64,000 bases of DNA from Alphaproteobacteria bacterium (GTDB taxonomy: Bacteria; Pseudomonadota; Alphaproteobacteria; Micavibrionales; Micavibrionaceae), in contig JAACPE010000004.1 of assembly GCA_009995595.1 (NCBI GenBank), positions 35,540 through 99,539 on the forward strand, read 5' to 3'. Below are positions 52,466 through 61,245 of this stretch, one piece after another; within the stretch, counting starts at the first letter, position 1, and the number at the start of each line of letters is the position of its first letter. The translations under genes and the position numbers were made by a program. The notes beneath the pieces were generated by a model. The model was given only the letters and a program-made list of their open reading frames with translations. It did no database searches and was not told the DNA's origin.

Positions 52466-55400
52466 TTAGTTATCATCCAATTTTTGGGCTAGTTTCAACA
52501 AACTCTCTAGTTCATCCTTGGTAACTTGTCTTAAACGCCCCAAACCTATAACAGATGCCATTTTATCGACAGGATTAGAGTGATTTTTTCTGGCTATAGA
52601 TAAGGCTAAACCCAACTTCTCAGGATAAGGAACATCTGTCCAACTTCTTTCGCTATCCTTCTTGGTGCCGTTGAAGTCACAACTCTTTACGGCAACCATG
52701 CCTTCTGGCCAAAAGACAGTTTGCTGATCTGGCGTTTTGTTATGATTGCGCTTTTTAGATATAGCCGCCCAGACTTGTTTTTTAATTTGAGAACCAGTTC
52801 TCTGGAAATTATGCGCCCGTGCGATTTTTGTGCTGAGATATTTGAAAGTTATGGGGCCAGTCTGATCTATAAATTTCTTACTGATTTCTTCAATAATCGG
52901 CAAATATTCATCATCATAAAAACGTTCTGCGGAAAGCAAGGATTTTACTCTGTCTGATAGGGCGTCATCTTTCTTTTCTACATTTGACTCTTCTTGAGTA
53001 AATAGAACAATGTTATCGTCTTTTGAAGTATCAATTTCATCTTCAATAAAGGCTTCTTTAGCTTTCATTTGTGGCTCTTGTGTCTTATCAGCTTCTTTTT
53101 GTCTGTCATTTTTAAGCAATTGATTTAAGCGTTCATCTACTTGCTCAATCGCCTTCTTAGCATCATTCCAATAATCAGTTGACCATATCCTTACAAGACT
53201 CCATCCAAGATTTTCTAATATTGCGTGACGAACGCGATCTCTGTCTCTAGCAGATGGAGAACTATGATAAGTCGCGCCGTCACACTCTATGCCAGCGAGA
53301 TATTTACCAGAGTGGTCTGGATGCACGATACCCAAATCAATACGGAATTTTGATACTCCAATTTGAGTATGAACCGTCCACCCTTTGCTGCGTATTGCCT
53401 CTGCAATAGCTTCCTCAAGGTCTGAATCGTATGTGTCCATACCTCCAACGCTTAATACGGCTTCGCCTAAAGCCGATGGTCCTCTTTCCGCAAACTCAAG
53501 ATAATGCTTAAGATCACGCACAGCACGAGCAGATGTTCTTGTAAGATCGATCATAGACGGATCGAAACTAGCAAAAATCAAAACTTCTGATGTCGCACGC
53601 GTAATCGCAACATTAAGACGTCTTTCACCGCCCTTACGGTTAAGGGGACCAAAATTCATAGACATCGTGGACGCTCCAGGAGTATCTGGTCCGTAGCCAA
53701 CACTCAATAAGATCACATCTCTTTGATCGCCTTGAACAGTTTCTAGATTTTTTACAAAAACTGGTTCTTCGACATCATCACCAAAAAATATTTCTAAATT
53801 AGGATTTTCTCTACGCTCATGATCAAGAAGGTCATCTATCAATCTTTGCTGTTCTGAGTTCAAAGTAACAACACCGATACTATACTGACTTAATTCCTCG
53901 TCATTTAAACGTCTAACAACTTCTTTGACTATAGCTTTAGCCTCATCAGGGTTCGTACGACCACGTCCTCTTTGATATAATCCTTTACACTTAACAAAAG
54001 ATACAGCACTCTGTTTTGTCTCTGCGGATGGATAGGTAACCAAATCGCCCTTGTAATAACGGTGATTAGAAAAGGCTATAAGGCTTTCATGTCGGCTTCT
54101 GTAGTGCCCTGTAAGTCTATGCAGTTTAACACTAGCAGCAAGGGCTTCATCCAATATGCTCTCAAGATCATCAAAATCTCCATCTTCGTCCTGCTCATCA
54201 GACGCAGCTCTGTCAAAGAAACTTGTAGGAGGCATTTGTTTAGGATCACCAACAACAATCACATTCTTGCCCCGCGCAATAGCGCCTATGGCGTCCCATA
54301 CAGTGATCTGAGATGCTTCGTCAAAAACCACTAGATCAAATAAACTACTATCTGCTTCTAAAAATTGAGCAATAGAGAGAGGACTCATCAAAAGGCAAGG
54401 GGTTAGTGATGTTAAAGCATCACCCATCTCGTGAACTAACTGGCGTACAGGTTTATGACGCATTTTCTTTTGCAATTCACGTTGCAAGATTCCATAACCA
54501 GTATGACGATTTTTATCCTGTGGATCAGGTATGTCACCACTGAGTTTTGCTCGTATATAATCTACAGACAATTCAGACATTTTTTGATCCAGTTCTCTAA
54601 ATGCCTGAATTTTATCCTCATGCTCTAGGGCCGAGAAAGTTCTTAACTCTGTACGCTGATCTTGAAGAATTGGAGCAAGCCATACGCAATATGCAGTTTT
54701 GAAAGAATCCAGAGAATGAGAAGGTTCGACAACTTCATTTTCGAGGGCACGAATTAGATTTACAAGTCCGTTAGCCTCTGCTTCTCGACAAACAGCTTGC
54801 CATCTACACCAAGCGTTAATACGCGATTGCATATCAATCATGGCATTGGCTTTCTGGCCTAGCACTTCTATGTTTTGATTGCTATCGCTAATACTGTCTA
54901 TTTCTAAGACATATTCATTATACAAAGCCATAAAAGAAAAAAATTTATCCTGTAAATTGGTGGCCGCAGAAGAAATAGGCATGCCGTCTTGAAGGAGTTC
55001 TCGGCCCTCAATAAATGTTTTTTGTACCTTCTGACGCAACTCACTCAACTCATCTACGTTCTCAATAAGTTGGGCCATAGCTTTTCTAGGGGCTTTCGCC
55101 GCTAAAAAACTTTCACTAACTTTTTCAATATTTGTTTGTAGTTCTTTCCACGGCGCGTTGGGGGGCAGTTCAGAAGTAATCTTCTGCATATTTAACCTGC
55201 ACTCTTGAAGTTTTTTTATAATGATAAGGTCTTTTTCAACATCGGGATTGGCAAAAAGTCCAAAAGACTTTCTAACTTCTCTTACAAAAAGCCAATGTTT
55301 AACATGCTCAACACCCCATGGTTGAGATTTTATAGTCTCGTATGTTGCAAGAAGTTGATCAATAGGTGCTATGAGAATTTTATCATCATTGTATTCACAT

Positions 55401-58363
55401 GACAGTACTTCTTTTTCAGCTCTATAAAATTCATATAACTGGATACCCTTTTCCAGAGACCCAAAAATATCTGTATAATTGCTATGCATCGCATAAGACA
55501 AATCATGTTTATGAGCATTTGGAATCTGCTCCGAAAGAAAAGCCATACCGCCAATTTTAGATACGGTTTTAGTTGTAATTTCTGGAAGACCTGATTTCTG
55601 AGAAAATTCAGATAATGATTCTATAAGAGAATTTATACTACCAACCAAGCCTTTTGCTTTTGCAACAAGACTTCCCTGCCATGCATTTGACCACTCAGAT
55701 TGTTTAATTTCTGCAAATACTTCACAATCTTTATTGTCTAATTCGCCGAATGTCTGACCTAAGCGTTTAGCAATATCCTCCAGCTTTTTGAGATCCTCTT
55801 TATCTTTAGCATAGTCAGCACTAACTTCATTTGGCCACTCCAAGCGGAAGCGATGCAATTCACCCCACTTGGCAGCACGTCCTATAGCTTGACGGGGACT
55901 TATGCCAGTTGGTCCAGAGCCGTGTAATGCTTTAACCAATCCGTTTAATTCTTTCTTGATCTTAGATAGGTTTTCAGCCTGTTCGTGCCATTCTGATTGA
56001 GTGTGTTTAGATCTATTGTGCCAAGAGTTTCCAAGCTGGTTGAGAACTTCTTTTTTATTGGCTTTACTCGAGTGAAGTTCTAGGCAAAAATCACCTAGCC
56101 CTTTATCACACAATCGTTTATAAACAACTTCAAGAGCTGCCATTTTTTCAGACACAAAAAGAACCCTGCGGCCGATGGCTAGATTATGAGCAATTATATT
56201 AGCGATTGTTTGTGACTTACCTGTTCCTGGAGGCCCCTCTAAAACAAAATCTCCATTTTGAGATGAGGCGTAAACAGCCACAATTTGAGAGCTATCTGCT
56301 TGCAATGGCATAAATAATTCAGAGGGTTGTATTTTTTCATCAATTTCATCTGGCTGTAAAAAAGAAGCAGAGTTTTCGTAGGCATCACGCGGATGGTCTA
56401 TAAGATGCTGAACAAACGGATTTTGTTTAAGTATATCTGTTCTGTCGGCCAAATCCTTCCACATCAAGTATTTAGCAAAAGAAAAGGTACTTATAACAAT
56501 TTCCTCCACGACTTCAAATCCTGGAACATCCCTTACTGCTTTTCTAACCCACTCCCAAATAAGGGGAACATCAATGCCTGAATGATCTTCGGGCAATTTA
56601 CCTTCGAGTTGAGGTATATTGAGTTCAAAATCTTGCCTTAACATTTCTAATAAAGTCATATTGAATACTGGCTCATCATCATGTAACAAAATTTTTACCC
56701 TTGAGGCTGCGCTTTGCCGCTCCAGCTTTACTGGCAACAGGATCAAAGGTGCTCTATAAACACGCTCCTCATTCTCTGATTGCTTCCATTTCAAAATACC
56801 TAATGCAAGATAGAGAGTATTTACGCCGCCTTCTTGGAGGTCTGTGCGGGCTTTTCGGTATAATTGAACCATACCAGCATCAAGATCTTTTTGTTCTAGG
56901 TCTGAAATTATCTCATCGCGCTCCAAAGCAGACTTAATAAAACTCTTCTTAAAATCTTCTCCCGTTCTTTCAACAAACAGATCATTATCACGTTCACCTT
57001 TGGCGCCCGTTAGCTTTTCAATTGGGATAACAACAATTTTTTTACCAGCGGCCAATTTATCTTCTAGGACGGCAGGATCTGAGCAATGTAGTTTAATTGC
57101 TGTCTTAGAAGGCTTTAGATTGAGAAGCCTGTTTCTCTTCGTAAGGTCGAGAAGTTTTCTTTTCCAATGATCCAGCCTTGTTTCTGGCGTGTCAGGCTCA
57201 GGAAAGTCATCAATGCCTAAATCAAAAGGAGGTAATACAGGGGCTTCTTCAATGCCCAAATTTATTTGAGAGATTATTTCTGTACTATCTGCATTTCGCG
57301 CAATTTTTTCTGTAACTGACGCTAACGGAGATATTCCATGGCTTCGCGCTCTCTTAACATCAATGGCATAAACAAAATTAGATTCCTGCTCTTCTGAAAT
57401 CTGTCTGTTTGCTTCTGCTATAGCCTTAGAAAAAGTTACTGCTGGCTCATTCGTAACAAATGTAGTCTCAAATAAAACTAATTCTTTAAGTGCGATGTAC
57501 TTTCTTAAATCTGTAGGATCATCAATCGTTAAAGAAGGTAAATGCTGTGGTTGTAGCCACACACCACAAAATGCATGTCCTTTAGTAAAGGCAATTACTG
57601 GGTATAATCCAGCCTGCTCAAGCGCAGAGGCAAACAATAACGTAGTATCAAGGCAAGTGGCCAAGCCATTTTCCATCATCTCGCTTGGCGTTCTAACCTT
57701 TTGACCTTCTTTTTCAAAACTAGAAGGCGGTTCCGCATAAACCATTCTCATTGCTGATATAGAAGACCAAATAGCCGCTGCAATTTGCCAAACGCGCTGT
57801 CTTTCTCTCGATTGGTAACCATCTAGCGCTGGCCTATGCCCAGCAGATCTGAGAACTTCTCCCGCCTCTTTAAGAATTTTACTAACCGCGGGATCATTCG
57901 GCATAATAAAAGCAGAAAGAAGTTCTGGCATATGTGCCGCTCCACCCCACTCATTTTTTGCCAATCCTATCAAGTCAAACTGTTCGCTGGTTAAAACCTT
58001 ATCTCCCTGCTTTAATTCTATTGTTACCTGAGCCTTCATGCGCTCGGTAAGTTTTGAGAGCGTACCTCCAGCCAATGAAATGGATCGACTTTTAATCCTC
58101 ATTTCTCCATCAGGATGCAAACGGTCAATTTTCCAGATTTTTGGTTCAATAAGGGGGGGATCGCAAGAAAGGGACAACTCAAGATTTTCAAGTAAATCCT
58201 CCGTTGTATTAATTATATTCAAATCCGCAATAACGGGAACGTCGTTTTGTTGGGTTGCAAAGGTTATTTTTTCTGCGATTGAAGCATTGATTTTTACTTG
58301 GCGTGGTTCACGTTCTGTTTGCTCATCCGTCAAACCCTGATCACTCTGAACGTTAAGTTCCAT
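52466..58363 (-). CDS. Hhe-type defence protein: DUF4011-SF1 helicase-Vsr-like nuclease-DUF3320
   Basis: 1965 residues. Order: N-terminal beta-rich region (1-150); a transglutaminase-like segment (about 220-310) with GLATCLDTTLLFASALEQAG and KGHAFCGVWL; DUF4011 (RLDHWKRKLLDLTKRNRLLN, near 400); SF1 helicase with Walker A at 710 (GPPGTGKSQTIANIIAHNL), LVVFDEASQITVWDAIGAIA as motif II, and LNVAITRATSEVLIF as motif VI; a Vsr-like nuclease (about 1640-1770) with IDLGIVHPDHSGKY and GIECDGATYHSS; DUF3320 at the C-terminus (FYDDEYLPIIEEISKKFIDQ). This architecture matches the single-gene antiphage system Hhe as I recall it. Confidence 0.88.
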   Translation of the reverse strand: MELNVQSDQGLTDEQTEREPRQVKINASIAEKITFATQQNDVPVIADLNIINTTEDLLENLELSLSCDPPLIEPKIWKIDRLHPDGEMRIKSRSISLAGGTLSKLTERMKAQVTIELKQGDKVLTSEQFDLIGLAKNEWGGAAHMPELLSAFIMPNDPAVSKILKEAGEVLRSAGHRPALDGYQSRERQRVWQIAAAIWSSISAMRMVYAEPPSSFEKEGQKVRTPSEMMENGLATCLDTTLLFASALEQAGLYPVIAFTKGHAFCGVWLQPQHLPSLTIDDPTDLRKYIALKELVLFETTFVTNEPAVTFSKAIAEANRQISEEQESNFVYAIDVKRARSHGISPLASVTEKIARNADSTEIISQINLGIEEAPVLPPFDLGIDDFPEPDTPETRLDHWKRKLLDLTKRNRLLNLKPSKTAIKLHCSDPAVLEDKLAAGKKIVVIPIEKLTGAKGERDNDLFVERTGEDFKKSFIKSALERDEIISDLEQKDLDAGMVQLYRKARTDLQEGGVNTLYLALGILKWKQSENEERVYRAPLILLPVKLERQSAASRVKILLHDDEPVFNMTLLEMLRQDFELNIPQLEGKLPEDHSGIDVPLIWEWVRKAVRDVPGFEVVEEIVISTFSFAKYLMWKDLADRTDILKQNPFVQHLIDHPRDAYENSASFLQPDEIDEKIQPSELFMPLQADSSQIVAVYASSQNGDFVLEGPPGTGKSQTIANIIAHNLAIGRRVLFVSEKMAALEVVYKRLCDKGLGDFCLELHSSKANKKEVLNQLGNSWHNRSKHTQSEWHEQAENLSKIKKELNGLVKALHGSGPTGISPRQAIGRAAKWGELHRFRLEWPNEVSADYAKDKEDLKKLEDIAKRLGQTFGELDNKDCEVFAEIKQSEWSNAWQGSLVAKAKGLVGSINSLIESLSEFSQKSGLPEITTKTVSKIGGMAFLSEQIPNAHKHDLSYAMHSNYTDIFGSLEKGIQLYEFYRAEKEVLSCEYNDDKILIAPIDQLLATYETIKSQPWGVEHVKHWLFVREVRKSFGLFANPDVEKDLIIIKKLQECRLNMQKITSELPPNAPWKELQTNIEKVSESFLAAKAPRKAMAQLIENVDELSELRQKVQKTFIEGRELLQDGMPISSAATNLQDKFFSFMALYNEYVLEIDSISDSNQNIEVLGQKANAMIDMQSRINAWCRWQAVCREAEANGLVNLIRALENEVVEPSHSLDSFKTAYCVWLAPILQDQRTELRTFSALEHEDKIQAFRELDQKMSELSVDYIRAKLSGDIPDPQDKNRHTGYGILQRELQKKMRHKPVRQLVHEMGDALTSLTPCLLMSPLSIAQFLEADSSLFDLVVFDEASQITVWDAIGAIARGKNVIVVGDPKQMPPTSFFDRAASDEQDEDGDFDDLESILDEALAASVKLHRLTGHYRSRHESLIAFSNHRYYKGDLVTYPSAETKQSAVSFVKCKGLYQRGRGRTNPDEAKAIVKEVVRRLNDEELSQYSIGVVTLNSEQQRLIDDLLDHERRENPNLEIFFGDDVEEPVFVKNLETVQGDQRDVILLSVGYGPDTPGASTMSMNFGPLNRKGGERRLNVAITRATSEVLIFASFDPSMIDLTRTSARAVRDLKHYLEFAERGPSALGEAVLSVGGMDTYDSDLEEAIAEAIRSKGWTVHTQIGVSKFRIDLGIVHPDHSGKYLAGIECDGATYHSSPSARDRDRVRHAILENLGWSLVRIWSTDYWNDAKKAIEQVDERLNQLLKNDRQKEADKTQEPQMKAKEAFIEDEIDTSKDDNIVLFTQEESNVEKKDDALSDRVKSLLSAERFYDDEYLPIIEEISKKFIDQTGPITFKYLSTKIARAHNFQRTGSQIKKQVWAAISKKRNHNKTPDQQTVFWPEGMVAVKSCDFNGTKKDSERSWTDVPYPEKLGLALSIARKNHSNPVDKMASVIGLGRLRQVTKDELESLLKLAQKLDDN

Positions 58364-58848
58364 AATGCTTCTCCCACCTTATGGTTATGCATAGTAGGTA
58401 TTCCCAAACGAAAATGCTTGGCCTAAATACGTGCCGTGCAAAACCTAATATAATTGCGATCTACCATTTATAATAGATCATTAGAGAAAAGCCATGATTT
58501 ATTGGAATATGAGGCGAAAAACCTCACATTGCTATGCCTGATTACATAGAAATTCACAAAAACCGAACAAAAACATACTATACCATCCAAAAATCTAACC
58601 CCATGCCTCTGAATATAATAATATTTGCAGTGTTCAGAACCTCTAAAGCCCCCATTACCACAAAAAATTAACTTATAACACTCTATTAATATCCTAGAAC
58701 TTTATCGAGTCTTAGTTCGCTTTTTCTGCCCTAAGAAAAATACACACACGCTTATTACACGGACACGCACACGGACAAAATTATAAAATTACCGTGTAAC
58801 TCTGTTATTCTCTCTCCCTATTATGATTATGTTAAATAATAACCGTTA
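58364..58848. other. A+T-rich intergenic region of the island with short repeats
   Basis: Contains a pair of ACACGGAC repeats (58757-58776) and an inverted repeat TTACACGG (58755-58762) / CCGTGTAA (58792-58799). No gene seen. Could be a regulator site or part of a replication or transfer region; no proof. Confidence 0.4.
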
Positions 58849-59016
58849 TTAGAAAATAGTACAGTTTGTATAATAACCTGTATTGTAACACTTGGTCGTT
58901 GTAGGACTGCTTGACTGACTATACATGGCTCTTCTGGCAAGCATTGCATTTCGCTCTTGATTAAAGCTATCTTCTTCTTTTAAACGCAGCTCTATCCAGC
59001 GTCTTGTGGCTTCTTC
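58849..59016 (-). pseudogene. In-frame continuation of the lipoprotein gene after a stop codon
   Basis: Starting after the TAA at 59017-59019, the same frame runs EEATRRWIELRLKEEDSFNQ and ends YYTNCTIF at the next TAA. Composition is protein-like, including a Cys/Tyr-rich tail typical of small lipoproteins. So a single 140-residue gene appears split by one nonsense codon. Confidence 0.5.
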
Positions 59017-59271
59017 TTAATTTAATTTTCCTGTTTTTACTGATGATACCAAGCTATCAGAATAGGCCATAAATGCATTACCTCTTGTCCCAGAACAAAC
59101 ACCATTTTCACAGCTATCTAATCTTTTTTGTTTGGCGCAATTTACCATATTTTCAAACTTCTTATGTATCACTGCACATTCATCATAATCTTGCCAATAA
59201 GGTCTAAAATCTTTTGGTGTAGTGCACGCCGTTAATAAAAAGGCTGCAAAGAAAGCAATCAATTTAAGCAT
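59017..59271 (-). CDS. Small lipoprotein, probably truncated by a nonsense codon
   Basis: 84 residues: signal MLKLIAFFAAFLLTACTT with a lipobox-like TACTT, then a Cys-containing region (YDECAVIHKKFENMVNCAKQ, SCENGVCSG). The frame continues past the stop for another 55 residues to a stop at 58849, so the true gene is likely 58849-59271. Located downstream of the structured RNA with its own terminator. No family recognised. Confidence 0.6.
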   Translation of the reverse strand: MLKLIAFFAAFLLTACTTPKDFRPYWQDYDECAVIHKKFENMVNCAKQKRLDSCENGVCSGTRGNAFMAYSDSLVSSVKTGKLN

Positions 59272-59280
59272 AGTGTTCTC

Positions 59281-59316
59281 CTAAACAAATTCACCAGAGC
59301 GATCTGCTCTGGTGAA
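59281..59316 (-). terminator. Terminator hairpin downstream of the structured RNA
   Basis: TTCACCAGAGC and GCTCTGGTGAA form a perfect 11-bp stem with a 5-base loop, followed on the minus strand by TTTGTTTAG. The hairpin fits the 3' end of the candidate RNA lying at 59324-59454. Confidence 0.75.
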
Positions 59317-59323
59317 CTGGGTG

Positions 59324-59454
59324 TTTTCATCCGCTTACGAGAAACTGCGCGATGTTTTTAGCCTGCGCCTGTACATAGCATCGCCACCCAGTCCATAGAC
59401 TGAGGGCGACACATTTACGACTGTGTCATTGCCGCTCGTAATAGGGGATGAAAA
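59324..59454 (-). ncRNA. Candidate structured small RNA
   Basis: Paired arms: TTTTCATCC(59324-59332)-N2-TTACGAG(59335-59341) with CTCGTAA(59435-59441)-N4-GGATGAAAA(59446-59454); GCGATG(59349)/CATCGC(59379); CCCAGTC(59387)/GACTGAGGG(59398); GACACA(59408)/TGTGTC(59422). So a closing stem and three branch hairpins. No ORF spans it. It is followed by a strong terminator on the minus strand. I do not recognise a known family (not tmRNA, 6S or SRP by eye). Strand chosen by the terminator. Confidence 0.5.
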
Positions 59455-59647
59455 GGCTCCAGTTATCCCAAAACAGAACAACTAATAACTCTGTAAAGGC
59501 GGTTATATTTTACGGCAAGTTATAAGTGAGATGTTATTACTGTAATAAAGACATATCTGGACTTACAACGTAATTTAAAACCCTAATAAACCCTGAATTT
59601 AATACTGCAAAAATCTGTGTTTTATTAAGTTTGAATCCTAGCAATTG

Positions 59648-60253
59648 CTAGTCTTTGTTTTTGAATCCATCCTTTACCATATTAGCCACAATGTTATCCG
59701 TACATACTGAAACTGATTTGAAACTGGATTTAGAAACACCACCCCCCTGAAAACCAACCTTTTCAGATTCTTTCTTAGTAATTATCCTTGTGTCACCATT
59801 CGAGGTTTCAGACTTTTTAACCTTTTGGGGGTTGCGCTGTTTGAAACCATTGGGGGTTTCAGAGTTTATATCACATATGATTAAAATTTTATTTCTATAC
59901 TCAATGAGTTTTTTTGGAGTAACTGGGTAATCAACTCGGTCTAAATTAAATATATACTGGTATTTATTTCTTAAGCCTCTTTCAGGACGACGTTTTTTTA
60001 CAATGTATCCATATTTAATAAGTATTTTTTCATGCTTCCCTACTGCTGTATGAGAAAGCCCCATTTCTTCCGCAATAGATAATTGGGTTCTTAAGCCAAT
60101 TGTTTTTTCATTAACTTTACTGCCTAGGGCTTGAAGCATGACTATGCTCTGTGATGTTAATCGTGGGTCACATCTAGCATAATCAAGGAGAGCCATAATG
60201 GCAATTTTACCATACAGCCCTCTCTTGTTTTTTGATTTATCGAGAGCAGGCAC
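59648..60253 (-). CDS. Winged-helix/HTH regulator or replication-associated protein of the island
   Basis: 201 residues. N-terminal HTH region: QLSIAEEMGLSHTAVGKHEK and ILIKYGYIVKKRRPERGLRN, then a Ser/Lys-rich C-terminus (FKQRNPQKVKKSETSNGDTR) that is probably disordered. The AlpA gene lies 3 bases upstream on the same strand. Related proteins in integrative elements act in regulation or replication initiation; I cannot decide. Confidence 0.6.
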   Translation of the reverse strand: MPALDKSKNKRGLYGKIAIMALLDYARCDPRLTSQSIVMLQALGSKVNEKTIGLRTQLSIAEEMGLSHTAVGKHEKILIKYGYIVKKRRPERGLRNKYQYIFNLDRVDYPVTPKKLIEYRNKILIICDINSETPNGFKQRNPQKVKKSETSNGDTRIITKKESEKVGFQGGGVSKSSFKSVSVCTDNIVANMVKDGFKNKD

Positions 60254-60256
60254 TTT

Positions 60257-60448
60257 CTAAGCCACTCTACTTTTTATCCAACTATCAATTTTAACCTCAT
60301 GCCAGGCAACGGCTCTAAGACCTATTTTAACTGGCTTAGGGAAATCACCCTTATCAATGTAAGCATAAATTGTGCTTCGACTTAAGCCAGTGCGTTTAAT
60401 CACTTCTGGAAGCCTTAATAAAGATTGTTTGTGCTCATCCAATTCCAT
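60257..60448 (-). CDS. AlpA-family regulator/excisionase
   Basis: 63 residues matching the AlpA (MerR-like HTH) pattern: LLRLPEVIKRTGLSRSTIYAYIDKGDFPKPVKIG then AVAWHEVKIDSWIK. AlpA proteins control integrase or excision of P4-like elements. Directly upstream of the HTH gene. Position next to the integrase supports an excision or regulation role. Confidence 0.88.
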   Translation of the reverse strand: MELDEHKQSLLRLPEVIKRTGLSRSTIYAYIDKGDFPKPVKIGLRAVAWHEVKIDSWIKSRVA

Positions 60449-60557
60449 GTTTTTCTCCTTCTAATAAATGTTATTTGAACTTAAAAAGAGTTAAACATAT
60501 TGAATATTTACGATATATAACTTAAAAAGTAATATAAACCGTAACAATATAGATATT

Positions 60558-61244
60558 ATGACTAAAAATGGTCTTTATAGATTTGAATGGCAGCGATGTG
60601 ACTCTGGTTACATTATAGAGCCTCACAACAAACGTTTGAGCCTAAGAGATAAAGAGCCGCAAATTACAACATTGCTTACAAATGCTGACTATTTTCCTGA
60701 AAAAATGATTGGTCCTTTAGGTGCAACCTATAGATATGATTTATTCGCATTAAATTGGCAGGGCTTACCTAGAACATTTTCGGAGTTAATTGAAGGAAAT
60801 CAGAAATCTTTAGACAATAAAAAAGTAATAAAATTTGCAAAAAAATATGGTCTTCTTGGGTATTCACAGGGCAAAGAAAAGGAAGATTTAGAAACTTGGT
60901 ATAAGTGGGTTTCTTATATTAGTACAATTTTAGATTTTTGTGATGGAAAAGGAAGGAAAGATTTTGATGTCGCTATAGAATTATATAATCTTCCTCCACT
61001 ACCATTATTTATGAAACCTCACATTCTAAAAAATAATAAAGCATCGCTGGCATCAAGAAATAATAGTAGTTTTAATCTTGTTCCTGAGAATTTGATAACA
61101 GTGATTTATTTAATATTAGGAGATTACTTATCAAAAGGATCAAATTTACAAAGATGCAAAAACCCTAATTGCTTTGAATGGTTCAGAGCGCGTAGTAATA
61201 AGAGATGGTGCTCAACTTCTTGCAAAACAGCAGGTAATAGATAG
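60558..61244 (+). CDS. CGNR/zinc-ribbon-ended protein
   Basis: 228 residues. A C-terminal metal site RCKNPNCFEWFRARSNKRWC then STSCKTAGNR (C-x4-C...C-x3-C) resembles CGNR-type or related zinc fingers; the N-terminal part (ALNWQGLPRTFSELIEGNQK) has no recognised motif. Its stop is one base from the convergent integrase stop. May be a DNA-binding regulator of the island. Confidence 0.6.
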   Translation: MTKNGLYRFEWQRCDSGYIIEPHNKRLSLRDKEPQITTLLTNADYFPEKMIGPLGATYRYDLFALNWQGLPRTFSELIEGNQKSLDNKKVIKFAKKYGLLGYSQGKEKEDLETWYKWVSYISTILDFCDGKGRKDFDVAIELYNLPPLPLFMKPHILKNNKASLASRNNSSFNLVPENLITVIYLILGDYLSKGSNLQRCKNPNCFEWFRARSNKRWCSTSCKTAGNR

Positions 61245-61245
61245 T

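Noticed and set aside
42975..59271. Reading in-frame TAA codons as recoded (for example as Gln)
   Set aside because: Only two small split genes show it, and TAA is a normal stop for many other genes in the window, such as nrdI; simple nonsense mutation is enough.
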